Assembly (NCBI GenBank): GCA_965284645.1 | Contig: OZ260106.1 | Coordinates: forward strand, 496,001 to 560,000 | Length of the DNA: 64,000 nucleotides | Direction of reading: 5' to 3' | DNA from: JAIBAJ01 sp965284645 | GTDB lineage: Bacteria; Bacteroidota; Bacteroidia; JAIBAJ01 | In this document: positions 44,386 through 53,076 of the stretch, one piece after another | Position numbering within the stretch: position 1 is the stretch's first letter | Layout: each line of letters opens with the position of its first letter | Program-made: the position numbers and the translations under genes | Notes under the pieces: model-generated | What the model was told of the DNA's origin: nothing | What the model saw: the letters and a program-made list of their open reading frames with translations, nothing else | The model's database searches: none

Positions 44386-47235
44386 CTATTTTACTAATAG
44401 CTTTTCTACTCTTTTACCTTTCTCATTTACCAACAACACTTGGTAAACACCGGCACTAATTCCATTAAGAGGAAGGCTTGTTGTTTGGCTGGTCAATTCA
44501 GCCGTTAGCAAGGTACGGCCCATCATATCCATCACATAAACTTGGGTACCTTGAAATTCATTGCTTGTGATTTGAACCAAACCTGTACTTGGGTTCGGGA
44601 AAAGGTTAAACCCTCCAGAAACAACATCGTTGGTTGAAACAGCGAAATCAATAAAAACAGGAATACGATCGGTGGTACAAATTAAGCTTGGATTTTGCAC
44701 TTTCCAATCGTAGAAATAATAGTAATACTGAGAACCGATGCTGTTACCCGTAATACTTAGGGTTCCATCAATGGTATAAGGATAAGAAGCACCCAAGTTG
44801 TTTCGTTTCAATCGAGGGGTTGATCCACCTGAACCATTTGGTATAACTTGGTTATAGGAAGCATCCGTTCCAATGTAATAGTTAATACCTGGCGTTAAAT
44901 CCCAATTCAAAACCACATCCATAGAATCAGGTGTAACATTTACTACGGTATTGTTCAATAAGTTGCCACCATCATCAAACAATTGGAAATTACGCACACC
45001 GGGTAAATCGGTATAAACACGCACAGAAACTAAGGTACAAGGCGCATACACATCAAAATAGGTAATAGCATTGGTATTGTTGTCGCCACTGTATTGGTTT
45101 CCACCACTTGGCATCATCATTCCTACATCGTGCATAGCACCAAACGCCGTGTCAACACCTTCCACATAGTAATAAGTAGGGATTTGAATTTCAGGGGTAA
45201 CAAAGCTATTGCCTGTTCCTACCACATTTCCGCCTGTAGGTGCATCATACCAAGTGAGGTTGTTACCTGTGGCTGTAAGCGTAACTACTTGAGGAACTGG
45301 AATCAAAATGGTTGAATTTGGAACAACCGGGGCCTCATCTGCCACCACCGTAATATCCACTGGTTGAGAAACCCAATTTTGGCAAGCACCTTGAATGGTA
45401 AGCACATAGGAACCACTTTCTGTAACCTCAATCGTTTGTGAGGTTTCTCCATTTGACCAATTATAGGCCAAGGCATCAGCAGGACCAGCTAATTCAACCG
45501 AATTACCATTACACAAAACCATATCACCGCTGGCAACAATGGTTGGGGTTTCATCTGGGGCAACTTGCAAATAAACCGTGCGAGAAACGGCACTACATGT
45601 ATTTCCATTCATCGTAATTCGCACACCGTATTCACCTTCACTATCCACTAAAATACTGGAAGTGGTTTCGCCAGTCGACCAAAGGTAAGAATATCCTGCC
45701 GGGGCATTCAAGGTTAAGCTTTGGCCTGTGCACAAAACCATTGGACCATTCGATGAAAGAATGGCTTCAGGAGAAATACAAGTACTCTCGGTAACGGTTA
45801 AAAACTGATCGATGGAAGGTTGTGGAATGGTTTGTTCAACCCCGGAAGGCCATTTAATCACTACAGAGTCAATGGCGGTGGCAGTTCCTAAACCAAAATG
45901 CAATTGAGAAGAGTTTTGAGTACCATAACTCTCACCCGCTCTCACTTCTCTCACTTGTACACCCCAAGCACCATAAACCAATGCTTTGGCTCCAACTGCA
46001 CCAATATTTGACAAAGTACCCTTCAGCGATAGTGTAAAGAAGTGGTTGTCGTTTCCATTATTCATCCAAACAGCATCATCGATATTGCTTGGATTGGTAT
46101 AAATAGAACCATAACCTGAATACACATCCAAAAAGCCATCGTGGTTTACATCACCGATACCAAAGGTCAACATACCCGCATTGAACAGGTTATCAATTCT
46201 AGAAAAGGTTTTATTTCCATTGTTATGAAAGAAACGAACATCAGAACCTGAAATCAAAATATCCATAAAACCATCGTTATCGAAATCTTCTAATACACTT
46301 TCAATAGGTGTAATATCTGCTATGCTGAATCCAGTGGTGGCTGTAATATCTGTAAAATGACCCGAACCATCATTCTCCAAAATTTGGCTATTGTAATCAT
46401 GGTTGGTTAGCAATACGTCAAAATCACCATCATTGTCGATATCACCAAAACTGGCGGTCCAGGTTTGCCATCCAATATCCAAACCATAAGCAGCAGCATT
46501 TTCAGTATAGGTTCCATCACCATTGTTTTCGAAAAGGCGGTTGATACGACGCAAATCGGTTGGATCGTTGCTACTTTGACGGCAATGCGCCACATAAAGA
46601 TCTAAATCCCCATCGTTATCGAAGTCGGTCCATACGCTACCATAATTACCGCTATCAGCTGGGTCGCCGCCATAATTAACCAAGGGATTAACTGAAGTAT
46701 TGATAATCGAAGAAATCTGTAAATGCCCAGCCCCATCGTTCACATAAATCTTTGCTGCTGCATTATCGTCGCAAACGAAAACGTCGATCCAGCCATCGTT
46801 ATTGATATCGGCGAAGGTGACATTTTGCACAAAGAAATTGGAATTGCTCAAAGAAACCAAGCTTGACCCGGTTCCAGAATTGTTGGTCATCAATATTTTT
46901 ACCGCCGGTCCGTATCCGCCTGCCAACACATCCATATAGCCATTTCGGTCGATATCGGCAACTGCCATACCCCAAGACCAGCCTGAACCTTCGCCAAAAT
47001 TACCCAAAGAAACGCCTTCAAAGGTTTGACCGGTTTTTTGCACCTGCACTACAACGGTATTACCTTGGTCTAAAGAAATAATATCATCCAAGCCATCACC
47101 ATTCCAATCCACAACTGCGGTACAAACGCCACTGTGGGTCGCACCTGCCAATCGGGACATTCCGTTGGTAAAACTGGTTTGGGCAGAACTGGCCAAACTT
47201 ACTCCGGCCAATAAAAGGGTAAACAGGTTTTTCAT
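44386..47235 (-). CDS. secreted FG-GAP/VCBS, ASPIC/UnbV and Ig-like protein with T9SS sorting domain
   Basis: 949 residues. Signal peptide about 1-18 (LFTLLLAGVSLASSAQ). Residues about 40-400 are seven or so FG-GAP/VCBS blades with Ca-binding DxDxDG-type loops (DFDNDGDLDLYVAH, DIDNDGDFDVLLTN, DFDNDGFMDILIS), forming a beta-propeller. An ASPIC/UnbV domain follows (VREVRAGESYGTQNSSQLHF followed by GLG). Then come three Ig/PKD-like domains (for example SYLWSTGETTSSILV) and a C-terminal type A T9SS sorting domain (FNLFPNPSTGLVQI to KRVEKLLVK). Predicted to be surface-exposed or released; ligand unknown. A terminator follows. The five-heme cytochrome gene is 45 bp upstream on the same strand, so the two may be co-expressed. 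Confidence 0.92.
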   Translation of the reverse strand: MKNLFTLLLAGVSLASSAQTSFTNGMSRLAGATHSGVCTAVVDWNGDGLDDIISLDQGNTVVVQVQKTGQTFEGVSLGNFGEGSGWSWGMAVADIDRNGYMDVLAGGYGPAVKILMTNNSGTGSSLVSLSNSNFFVQNVTFADINNDGWIDVFVCDDNAAAKIYVNDGAGHLQISSIINTSVNPLVNYGGDPADSGNYGSVWTDFDNDGDLDLYVAHCRQSSNDPTDLRRINRLFENNGDGTYTENAAAYGLDIGWQTWTASFGDIDNDGDFDVLLTNHDYNSQILENDGSGHFTDITATTGFSIADITPIESVLEDFDNDGFMDILISGSDVRFFHNNGNKTFSRIDNLFNAGMLTFGIGDVNHDGFLDVYSGYGSIYTNPSNIDDAVWMNNGNDNHFFTLSLKGTLSNIGAVGAKALVYGAWGVQVREVRAGESYGTQNSSQLHFGLGTATAIDSVVIKWPSGVEQTIPQPSIDQFLTVTESTCISPEAILSSNGPMVLCTGQSLTLNAPAGYSYLWSTGETTSSILVDSEGEYGVRITMNGNTCSAVSRTVYLQVAPDETPTIVASGDMVLCNGNSVELAGPADALAYNWSNGETSQTIEVTESGSYVLTIQGACQNWVSQPVDITVVADEAPVVPNSTILIPVPQVVTLTATGNNLTWYDAPTGGNVVGTGNSFVTPEIQIPTYYYVEGVDTAFGAMHDVGMMMPSGGNQYSGDNNTNAITYFDVYAPCTLVSVRVYTDLPGVRNFQLFDDGGNLLNNTVVNVTPDSMDVVLNWDLTPGINYYIGTDASYNQVIPNGSGGSTPRLKRNNLGASYPYTIDGTLSITGNSIGSQYYYYFYDWKVQNPSLICTTDRIPVFIDFAVSTNDVVSGGFNLFPNPSTGLVQITSNEFQGTQVYVMDMMGRTLLTAELTSQTTSLPLNGISAGVYQVLLVNEKGKRVEKLLVK

Positions 47236-47280
47236 GAAACAGTTTAAAAATGTGGGTAAATATAGTAGATTAAATCTAAT

Positions 47281-49278
47281 TTATAAGGAAAGAACCTTTT
47301 GCACAAACTGGCCTTTGGTAGTAAGGATTTTGATGAAATAATTGCCTTTTTTACCAGGAATTACAACATCAAAACGTTGTCCAAAAGATGGATTAGTCAT
47401 CACTTTCACTACTTGTCCATGGATATCAAACACCTTCACTTCCAGCACTTTCCCTTGCACAATATCCACATGAAAAATGCCATCATACGACGGTATAGGC
47501 CAAATTTTGGGTTGATTTTTTCCCTTAGAATACCAAGAAACAGGTATAAAACTTAATGAATCGGATTGGATATCGATTAGGCTTCGGTCTGATTCTAGGT
47601 ACATGCCCTTCCAAGCATCAATTTCTGCCGAACTTAGCATAAACATTTCATCGAACCATGAAGGCATTACCGTTTGATACAGCATACGGGCTATGATTTT
47701 TACTTCCCCACTGTATCCATTTAAAGCTACGTGGTAATAAACTTGGTCGGTTCCACTGCCTTCCGCCCCGTTCAGATGGTTGAAATTTGGATCGGTTTCG
47801 GCATGCCCAACAATTTTACAAGTATCATAACTGAGGTGAGAAGTTGTAAAACCTAAAGGCGCTAAACGGTTATCCTTTAAATGAGAGGCCGCTCGCTCCA
47901 AAACAGTGGTGCGATCCCCGTTTACGTCGCCCATAATCATCTCGTACACCTGCACCTGGTTTTCGGCTTTTATTACATCATAGTGTGGTTCAAACGGAGC
48001 ATCTACCTCTGCTACATGACCACTGGCATCAGCCAAACCCGAAACAAACAAGGTGTCGGTTCCGTTGCCAATAACAACCACCTGCAACACAGCCCTGCGC
48101 GAAGGATAACCACTGGGGAATTTATGTCCGGCCTTGTTTTCGAGCTTCACTTGCACATAAGCCGAATCGTTGGAAACCGAATCCAAGGAAGTTGTCAATT
48201 CCAGGGTTTCGCGCAGCAATATGCGGTCGATAGCTGCCATAGATGAGTCGAAATTTACATCCGAAGCGGTAATGGACAAACTGGCCTTATTTTGTTTAAT
48301 CAGGTTAACCATGTATTTGTTGGCCCCTGCAAAGGTGTGTAAGTTATAAGGCGTTCGCGGATCCAAAGCGGTATACCCAACCGCAATGCGCATAGGATCT
48401 TGTAATTGCGGCATATGGCATTTCTGGCAAGATTTATTCTGACTTGGATAGATGGAATTTTTCCATTCGTGGAAAGTAGCCTGTTCCACAAAACTTCCAC
48501 CGGTAGGGTTACCTTGCAAATCAACTGTATTAGAAATCAAGGTATGGCAAGGAGAACAAAACTCCCCTTTGCTCACATGCGGACTATACCTCGGCTCAAG
48601 TCCAACATACAATTGCATCGGACCGGCCATAGGTTCTTCGAAGGGGCCATATTCTATGCGATTGGTATCATAAGGAATTTGTCCGGTAAACATCGAGCCC
48701 AAACCGTTGGGACCAATGGCATGGCAACCCCCGCAACCTACTCCACCCAAACCAAGCGAATCGTTTTGAAGTTCGGCCAAGGTGTAGAATTCATGTCCTT
48801 TGAACATTGCTGAGTAATGGCCCATAGGAGCATGGCATTTCGTGCATAAGGTTTGAAGTTCGTTGCTGTGACTAGGATTTGTTAACACTTCGTGACTTAC
48901 CTTGGCTCGCCACAAAGGATCGTAAGAAGAAAGTCCCATCATGGAGGTTTCCCAATCATCGAAAAGGTTCACATCCCAACCCGATTCGGTGATCATGGCA
49001 TTTCCGAGCGGATCATGGCCATGGCATCCTTGGCAGCGGTAAGGCGTAAGAAAATACTCACCCGGCTCAATCGGACTGGCCAAATGTCTGCGAAAGCTAT
49101 CCAATTCAGCTAAGGAATGAAAGGGCTGTTTCTTTTCTGTAGCCGAAGGAACCGTCATTGACAGCAAGAAAACCAAACCAGCCAAGCTAGTTAAAACTAT
49201 ACCTTTAAGAAGCAAGGATTTTTTCAAGAGAAAGGCGCTAGAAATTTGGGTAAAAATAAGGAATAATCCCGATTTCAA
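47281..49278 (-). CDS. five-heme cytochrome c with T9SS C-terminal sorting domain
   Basis: Up to 665 residues. Five CxxCH heme c sites: CQGCH, CTKCH, CGGCH, CSPCH and CQKCH, in roughly residues 80-290, spaced as in cytochrome c554/decaheme-like folds. Residues 330-560 look like a beta-rich domain (ENKAGHKFPSGYPSRRAVLQ, typical of the C-terminal part of such cytochromes). The end (VFDIHGQVVKVMTNP to QKVLSL) is a T9SS sorting domain, so the holo-protein should be moved across the outer membrane. The start is TTG: either 49278 or, giving a conventional signal peptide (KKSLLLKGIVLTSLAGLVFL), the TTG at 49227. Electron partner unknown. Confidence 0.88.
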   Translation of the reverse strand: MKSGLFLIFTQISSAFLLKKSLLLKGIVLTSLAGLVFLLSMTVPSATEKKQPFHSLAELDSFRRHLASPIEPGEYFLTPYRCQGCHGHDPLGNAMITESGWDVNLFDDWETSMMGLSSYDPLWRAKVSHEVLTNPSHSNELQTLCTKCHAPMGHYSAMFKGHEFYTLAELQNDSLGLGGVGCGGCHAIGPNGLGSMFTGQIPYDTNRIEYGPFEEPMAGPMQLYVGLEPRYSPHVSKGEFCSPCHTLISNTVDLQGNPTGGSFVEQATFHEWKNSIYPSQNKSCQKCHMPQLQDPMRIAVGYTALDPRTPYNLHTFAGANKYMVNLIKQNKASLSITASDVNFDSSMAAIDRILLRETLELTTSLDSVSNDSAYVQVKLENKAGHKFPSGYPSRRAVLQVVVIGNGTDTLFVSGLADASGHVAEVDAPFEPHYDVIKAENQVQVYEMIMGDVNGDRTTVLERAASHLKDNRLAPLGFTTSHLSYDTCKIVGHAETDPNFNHLNGAEGSGTDQVYYHVALNGYSGEVKIIARMLYQTVMPSWFDEMFMLSSAEIDAWKGMYLESDRSLIDIQSDSLSFIPVSWYSKGKNQPKIWPIPSYDGIFHVDIVQGKVLEVKVFDIHGQVVKVMTNPSFGQRFDVVIPGKKGNYFIKILTTKGQFVQKVLSL

Positions 49279-49425
49279 CTATGTAAAAATCCACTAAAGC
49301 CTCGCCTGCTTAGGAAGGAGAAAGCAAACATTGCCAAAGAAATTATTCGATTGGAAAGGTGAAGCTTTACCAACAAGTCCTTCCCATTTTTTATTCTCTA
49401 GCCATTGGCATAATTGGGGTTAGTA

Positions 49426-49626
49426 TTTGGCGGGTCCCTTTTCGGCCAAAACCATACTACCCCGAATAAAGCATTTGCAAGGGCCGAAAAGGTCGCGCTA
49501 TCGCTAGTACTCCTCGGTCTGCTCCGTGCCTCCGCAGCCCTGTGGGGTACCACGCTCTATCGCTACCCGGGGTTCTTCGTGCCCGGGTGAAGGTGAAGTA
49601 CGAGGCAGTTGTTTTTCATGCCGGGG
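49426..49626 (+). repeat. R3 structured repeat, copy E
   Basis: About 200 bp starting TTTGGCGGGTCCC. Helix 1 is the longest seen: 49437-49447 (CCTTTTCGGCC) pairs with 49482-49492 (GGCCGAAAAGG). Helix 2 pairs 49507-49513 (GTACTCC) with 49544-49550 (GGGGTAC). The last 50 bp (to CATGCCGGGG) are shared with copy F. Unlike most copies it does not follow a co-directional gene. Confidence 0.85.
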
Positions 49627-49717
49627 TAATAAATAGGAGGGAAATAGTAGTGAGAAATGAGTAGTGAGAAAATAGAAAATACCGAACTACCAATCCAGGA
49701 TATCCCATAACTCTCTG

Positions 49718-49979
49718 TCTCGCCCACCGTTTGCAACGGGGGCGGCTGAGAAAGGCGTTTTTTACGCCAAGTATCCTCCTAAACATATCAGTTGAAAGGT
49801 ACTTTTCCTATATTTGATAAAAATTTATAGCCTTTTGTTAAAGGTTTTAAGCAACTCAAAAGACTAAACCAATGAACTTGATTTAGTTAGAATGACTAAA
49901 ATTGAACAATGAATTCCATACGGACTTTTTCGGTCAAAGACCGATTTCTCAGTCGCCCGCGTTGCAAACGCGTGCGAGC
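49718..49979 (+). repeat. R4 repeat, copy 1 (bounded by REP-like palindromes)
   Basis: About 260 bp. The left boundary palindrome at 49718-49751 is TCTCGCCCACCGTTTGC, then AACGGGGGCGGCTGAGA. The right one at 49947-49979 has TCGCCCGCGTTGCAAACGCG. A mini-hairpin CGGTCAAAGACCG lies just before it. The same 250-260 bp sequence recurs at 51082-51427. It ends about 30 bp before the first of two paralogous secreted-protein genes. Confidence 0.85.
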
Positions 49980-50011
49980 GGGTGAAACCACTGGAAGTTG
50001 AGTATTCAAAA

Positions 50012-51011
50012 ATGATTAGAAAACTTAATATAACAATATTATTTTGCTGGGCAGTGAACTGCACTGCCCAACAAAATCTTGTTTCAAATCCTTCATTTGA
50101 GGAATATATAAATTGTCCATATGGCATGTATAATACTACCAATGGAGATTCGTTTTATTTAAAGAATTGGATACCAGTTTATGGTTCACCAGATTATTTC
50201 AATGCCTGTGGAACAGGTTTAGGAAATATCTATACTGCTAATGGAGGGGGGGGAGGCAGAAAATGGCAGAGGTTTCTTCGGTGAATTCACATTTTATTAT
50301 TACCCACCCAATTTTGATTTAAGAGAATTTACACAATCATATTCATTTCCCTCATTAAAGAATGCTCACAAGTATAATTGTAGTTTTTGGGTAATGCTTG
50401 CCGATTCTAGCTGGTATGCAACTAAGAATGTTGGTATGTATTTTTCAAAGGATAGTTTTGCAGTTAATCAACCATTAGTTGATCTCTTTCTTTCCAAGGA
50501 ACCGCAAGTGTATTACAGCGATACATCTTTTTTAGAAAATAAAAAATACTGGCGTGAAGTAAGTGGTTCATTTATTGCCGAAGGTGGTGAAAAATATTTA
50601 ATAATTGGGAATTTTGATAAGGACACTGAAACTCAGACTAAACTTATGAGTTATGGTGGTGCAAATATTTTTGGAGTTTCATATTGGAACTTGGCATATT
50701 ACTATTTCGATAATGTTTCCGTTGTTGAAGACACCACCTACAAGCCGATTGGGTTGGAAGAAGAACTGATAAAGCGTATCCAGATAGATTATTCAAATGC
50801 GTGTTTGCACCTAAATGGGTTATTATTCCAAAATCAGGAGGTGAGGCTTGTTCTTTATGGCTTAGATGGTAGAGAAATAATAAGTATGGAAATTCCCAAA
50901 GGCCAAGAGGAAAGGAGCATTCCTGTTTCAGCGATTGCACCGCAGGTTTATCTCTATACCTTACAGGTTAAGGGAGAAGTAGTAAAAAGAGGTAAGCTGT
51001 TGGTGAATTGA
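50012..51011 (+). pseudogene. T9SS-exported secreted protein interrupted by a frameshift in a G8 tract
   Basis: A signal peptide (MIRKLNITILFCWAVNCTAQ) starts at ATG 50012. The frame runs through NLVSNPSFEEYINCPYGM to a run of eight G at 50246-50253, after which it terminates at 50284. The continuation is open in the next frame up to 51011. Removing one G restores one protein of about 332 residues in which NGRGFF aligns with SGRGY of the paralogue at 51457-52407. Both share YYxxDxVSV and EVSGxFIAxGGE segments and a C-terminal T9SS sorting domain (LDGREIISMEIP to KRGKLLVN). The tract may be a sequencing or assembly error, a true mutation, or a slipped-strand phase switch; the sequence alone cannot decide. 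Confidence 0.8.
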
Positions 51012-51081
51012 AGCCACAATTCCCAACCCAAGTAGAAATGGACAGCCTGTGGGAAATAGCACAGACCAGCTTCCACGGCCA

Positions 51082-51427
51082 TCTCGCCCACCGTTTGCAA
51101 CGTGGGCGGCTGAGAAAGGCGTTTTTTACGCCAAGTATCCTCCTAAACAAATCCGTTGAACCCAGATTACGCATTACAACTGGCTAATCGGGGTAAACCC
51201 AACTAAATCAAGTAGTTCGGATTAATAAATCCTCCTATTGATTAATTTGGGTTAAAAAGGACTTTTCCTATATTTGATAAAAATTTATAGCCTTTTGTTA
51301 AAGGTTTTAAGCAACTTAAAAGACTAAACCAATGAACTTGATTTAGTTAGAATGACTAAAATTGAACAATGAATTTATCGGTCAAAGACCGATTTCTCAG
51401 TCGCCCGCGTTGCAAACGCGTGCGAGC
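51082..51427 (+). repeat. R4 repeat, copy 2 (interrupted by R5)
   Basis: Same unit as 49718-49979: boundary palindromes at 51082-51115 and 51395-51427, with long near-identical stretches (such as CCTATATTTGATAAAAATTT). It differs mainly by a 95-bp insertion at 51159-51253. It ends 29 bp before the second paralogous secreted-protein gene. Confidence 0.85.
51159..51253 (+). repeat. R5 repeat inserted in R4 copy 2
   Basis: 95 bp beginning AACCCAGATTACGCATTAC and ending GATTAATTTGGGTT. The uninterrupted site is visible in R4 copy 1 around 49791-49797 (GTTGAAAGG). The termini resemble those of R2, but the inside is different and matches 61136-61228. Confidence 0.8.
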
Positions 51428-51456
51428 TGGGGAATAACTAATTATCAAGGCAAGCT

Positions 51457-52407
51457 ATGTATCTTAAGATAATTGCAATTTTTCTCTTTTGTACAAATAT
51501 TGTTTTTGCACAAACTAATTTGGTAAGTAATGGTGGATTTGAGGAATTAGATACCTGCGATGTTGGATATTCTACTTTAAATCATGCAACTGGATGGTTT
51601 TCACCTGTTATTTGCCAAGGTTATCCGGGAGGCAGTTCAGATTTATTTAACAGTTGCTCTAACTTATCTGCATGCAGTACCCCTTTGAACCAAGTCGGTT
51701 ATCAAGTTCCACACTCTGGCAGAGGTTATGCTGCTGTTGCAATATTTTCAACACAAGAATATGATTTAGCAAGAGAATATATTGAAGTAAAACTAATTGA
51801 TACACTGAAAACTGGAATCAAATATTGTGTCAATTTTTATGTTTCATTGGCGAATGATTTTAATTTTGGTTCAACTGGAATGGGAGCATACCTTTCGACT
51901 AACATTTTACACCAATGTGATATAGAATTTAGCACACTTCTGTTTCAGCCTCAAGTTTATGCATCGTTAACCGAACCTATAATGGATACGGTAAATTGGG
52001 TAGAGGTTTCAGGTGAGTTTATTGCACAAGGAGGGGAACTGTTTTTAACAATTGGCAATTTCTTTGCGGGAGAAAGCATTATCTTTCAACAATTCAACAA
52101 TATCGCATCACGCCCATTTGCTTACTATCTTATCGACGACGTTTCCGTTTACGAATGCGACACAGGGATAGGAATTAATGAAACCACAAAATCACAATTA
52201 AAAATTTATGTAAACAATGAAAACGAATTGGTTTTCGAAACAACAACCCCCAAAGCAACAGATCATTTAAGGCTATACAATATACAAGGGCAATTGGTAT
52301 TTGTACAAAAACCTTATAAAAATAGAGAGGTTTTTTACCCAAATCTTTCAAAAGGCATTTACTATTGGGTGTATGGGGAGAAAAGCGGGAAGGTTGCGGT
52401 ATGGTAA
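51457..52407 (+). CDS. secreted jelly-roll-like protein with T9SS sorting domain
   Basis: 316 residues. Signal peptide about 1-18 (IIAIFLFCTNIVFAQ), then NLVSNGGFEELDTCDVGY, the start of a carbohydrate-binding-module-like jelly-roll domain whose end is FAYYLIDDVSVYEC. The C-terminal 75 residues are a T9SS sorting domain (KATDHLRLYNIQGQLVFVQ). It is an intact paralogue of the frameshifted gene just upstream, but only about a third of residues agree by eye, while the R4 repeats in front of the two genes are almost identical. Ligand unknown. No partner gene is close. Confidence 0.82.
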   Translation: MYLKIIAIFLFCTNIVFAQTNLVSNGGFEELDTCDVGYSTLNHATGWFSPVICQGYPGGSSDLFNSCSNLSACSTPLNQVGYQVPHSGRGYAAVAIFSTQEYDLAREYIEVKLIDTLKTGIKYCVNFYVSLANDFNFGSTGMGAYLSTNILHQCDIEFSTLLFQPQVYASLTEPIMDTVNWVEVSGEFIAQGGELFLTIGNFFAGESIIFQQFNNIASRPFAYYLIDDVSVYECDTGIGINETTKSQLKIYVNNENELVFETTTPKATDHLRLYNIQGQLVFVQKPYKNREVFYPNLSKGIYYWVYGEKSGKVAVW

Positions 52408-52546
52408 CATATTCGCAATTTTCCATCCCAGCAGATTCCTCTAGGCCTTCAGTTGTTTCGGCCTTAAATCCCCCCTCGTCCTTCCTTACTGCAACCTAAC
52501 GAGTTCGACCGAGTAAGGCTCTTCCAACCCCCACAACATCAACTTT

Positions 52547-52576
52547 ATTTCGATTTTTTTCGAAATCGAGTTTTTT
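52547..52576 (+). terminator. possible terminator after the second secreted-protein gene
   Basis: ATTTCG (52547-52552) pairs with CGAAAT (52561-52566), or CGATTT with AAATCG, followed by six T. The stem is short and A/T-rich. A second inverted pair, CCTTACT/AGTAAGG, lies just upstream (about 52484-52518). No gene is visible between 52408 and 52690. Confidence 0.4.
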
Positions 52577-52690
52577 CCATCTTTTCTTCAATAATCCCTT
52601 ACCTCCTTTTTCCACCTTTTTTAGCTAATCCTTTTCTAGAAAGTAATTTGTAATCCAAGTGCAGCGGGCAGGAGACAAACATCGCCAAAA

Positions 52691-53020
52691 CCCCGGCATG
52701 AAAAACAACTGCCCCGTACTCTATCAAAAACCAGGCACGAAGAACCCCGGGTAGCGATAGAGCGTGGTACCCCACAGGGCTGCGTAGGCACGAAGCAGAC
52801 CGAGGAGTATACCGATTATAAATCTGTAATAGGCTAATTATGCTTCGCAATAATTGGCCTAAACAGCTTTTGTATCGGCATTTACCAATCTAAATTTATA
52901 AATTGCCTATGGACCATTTATAAATTAAAATTGGTAAACTAGCGAAAGCGCGACCCAACCGCCCTTGCAAAAATTTTAGTACTTTGAAGCTGCGGTATTG
53001 GCGGTTGGGGACCCGCCAAA
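52691..53020 (-). repeat. R3 structured repeat, copy F, split by R1
   Basis: Read on the minus strand from TTTGGCGGGTCCC at 53020, 57 bp after the susD stop and co-directional. Helix 1 pairs 53000-53008 (GGCGGTTGG) with 52955-52963 (CCAACCGCC). A 127-bp R1 copy (52810-52936) interrupts the 5' arm of helix 2. Without it the sequence reads GAGTACTAGCG as in copy E. Confidence 0.88.
52810..52936 (+). repeat. R1 repeat, copy C, inserted in R3 copy F
   Basis: 127 bp from TACCGATTATAAATCTG to AAATTGGTA. It is flanked by TA on the left and AA on the right, where copy A has TA on both sides. The host R3 is continuous on either side. Confidence 0.9.
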
Positions 53021-53076
53021 TCAAAACAAACGTGTTACCTCACTAGGTGAATGTAGCTACTAACCGGGCTTTTGAC

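Noticed and set aside
49718..52407. Integron-type gene cassettes with attC sites
   Set aside because: The R4 repeats are spaced like cassettes, but they lack the GTTRRRY/RYYYAAC simple-site structure, there are only two, and no integrase gene is in the window.
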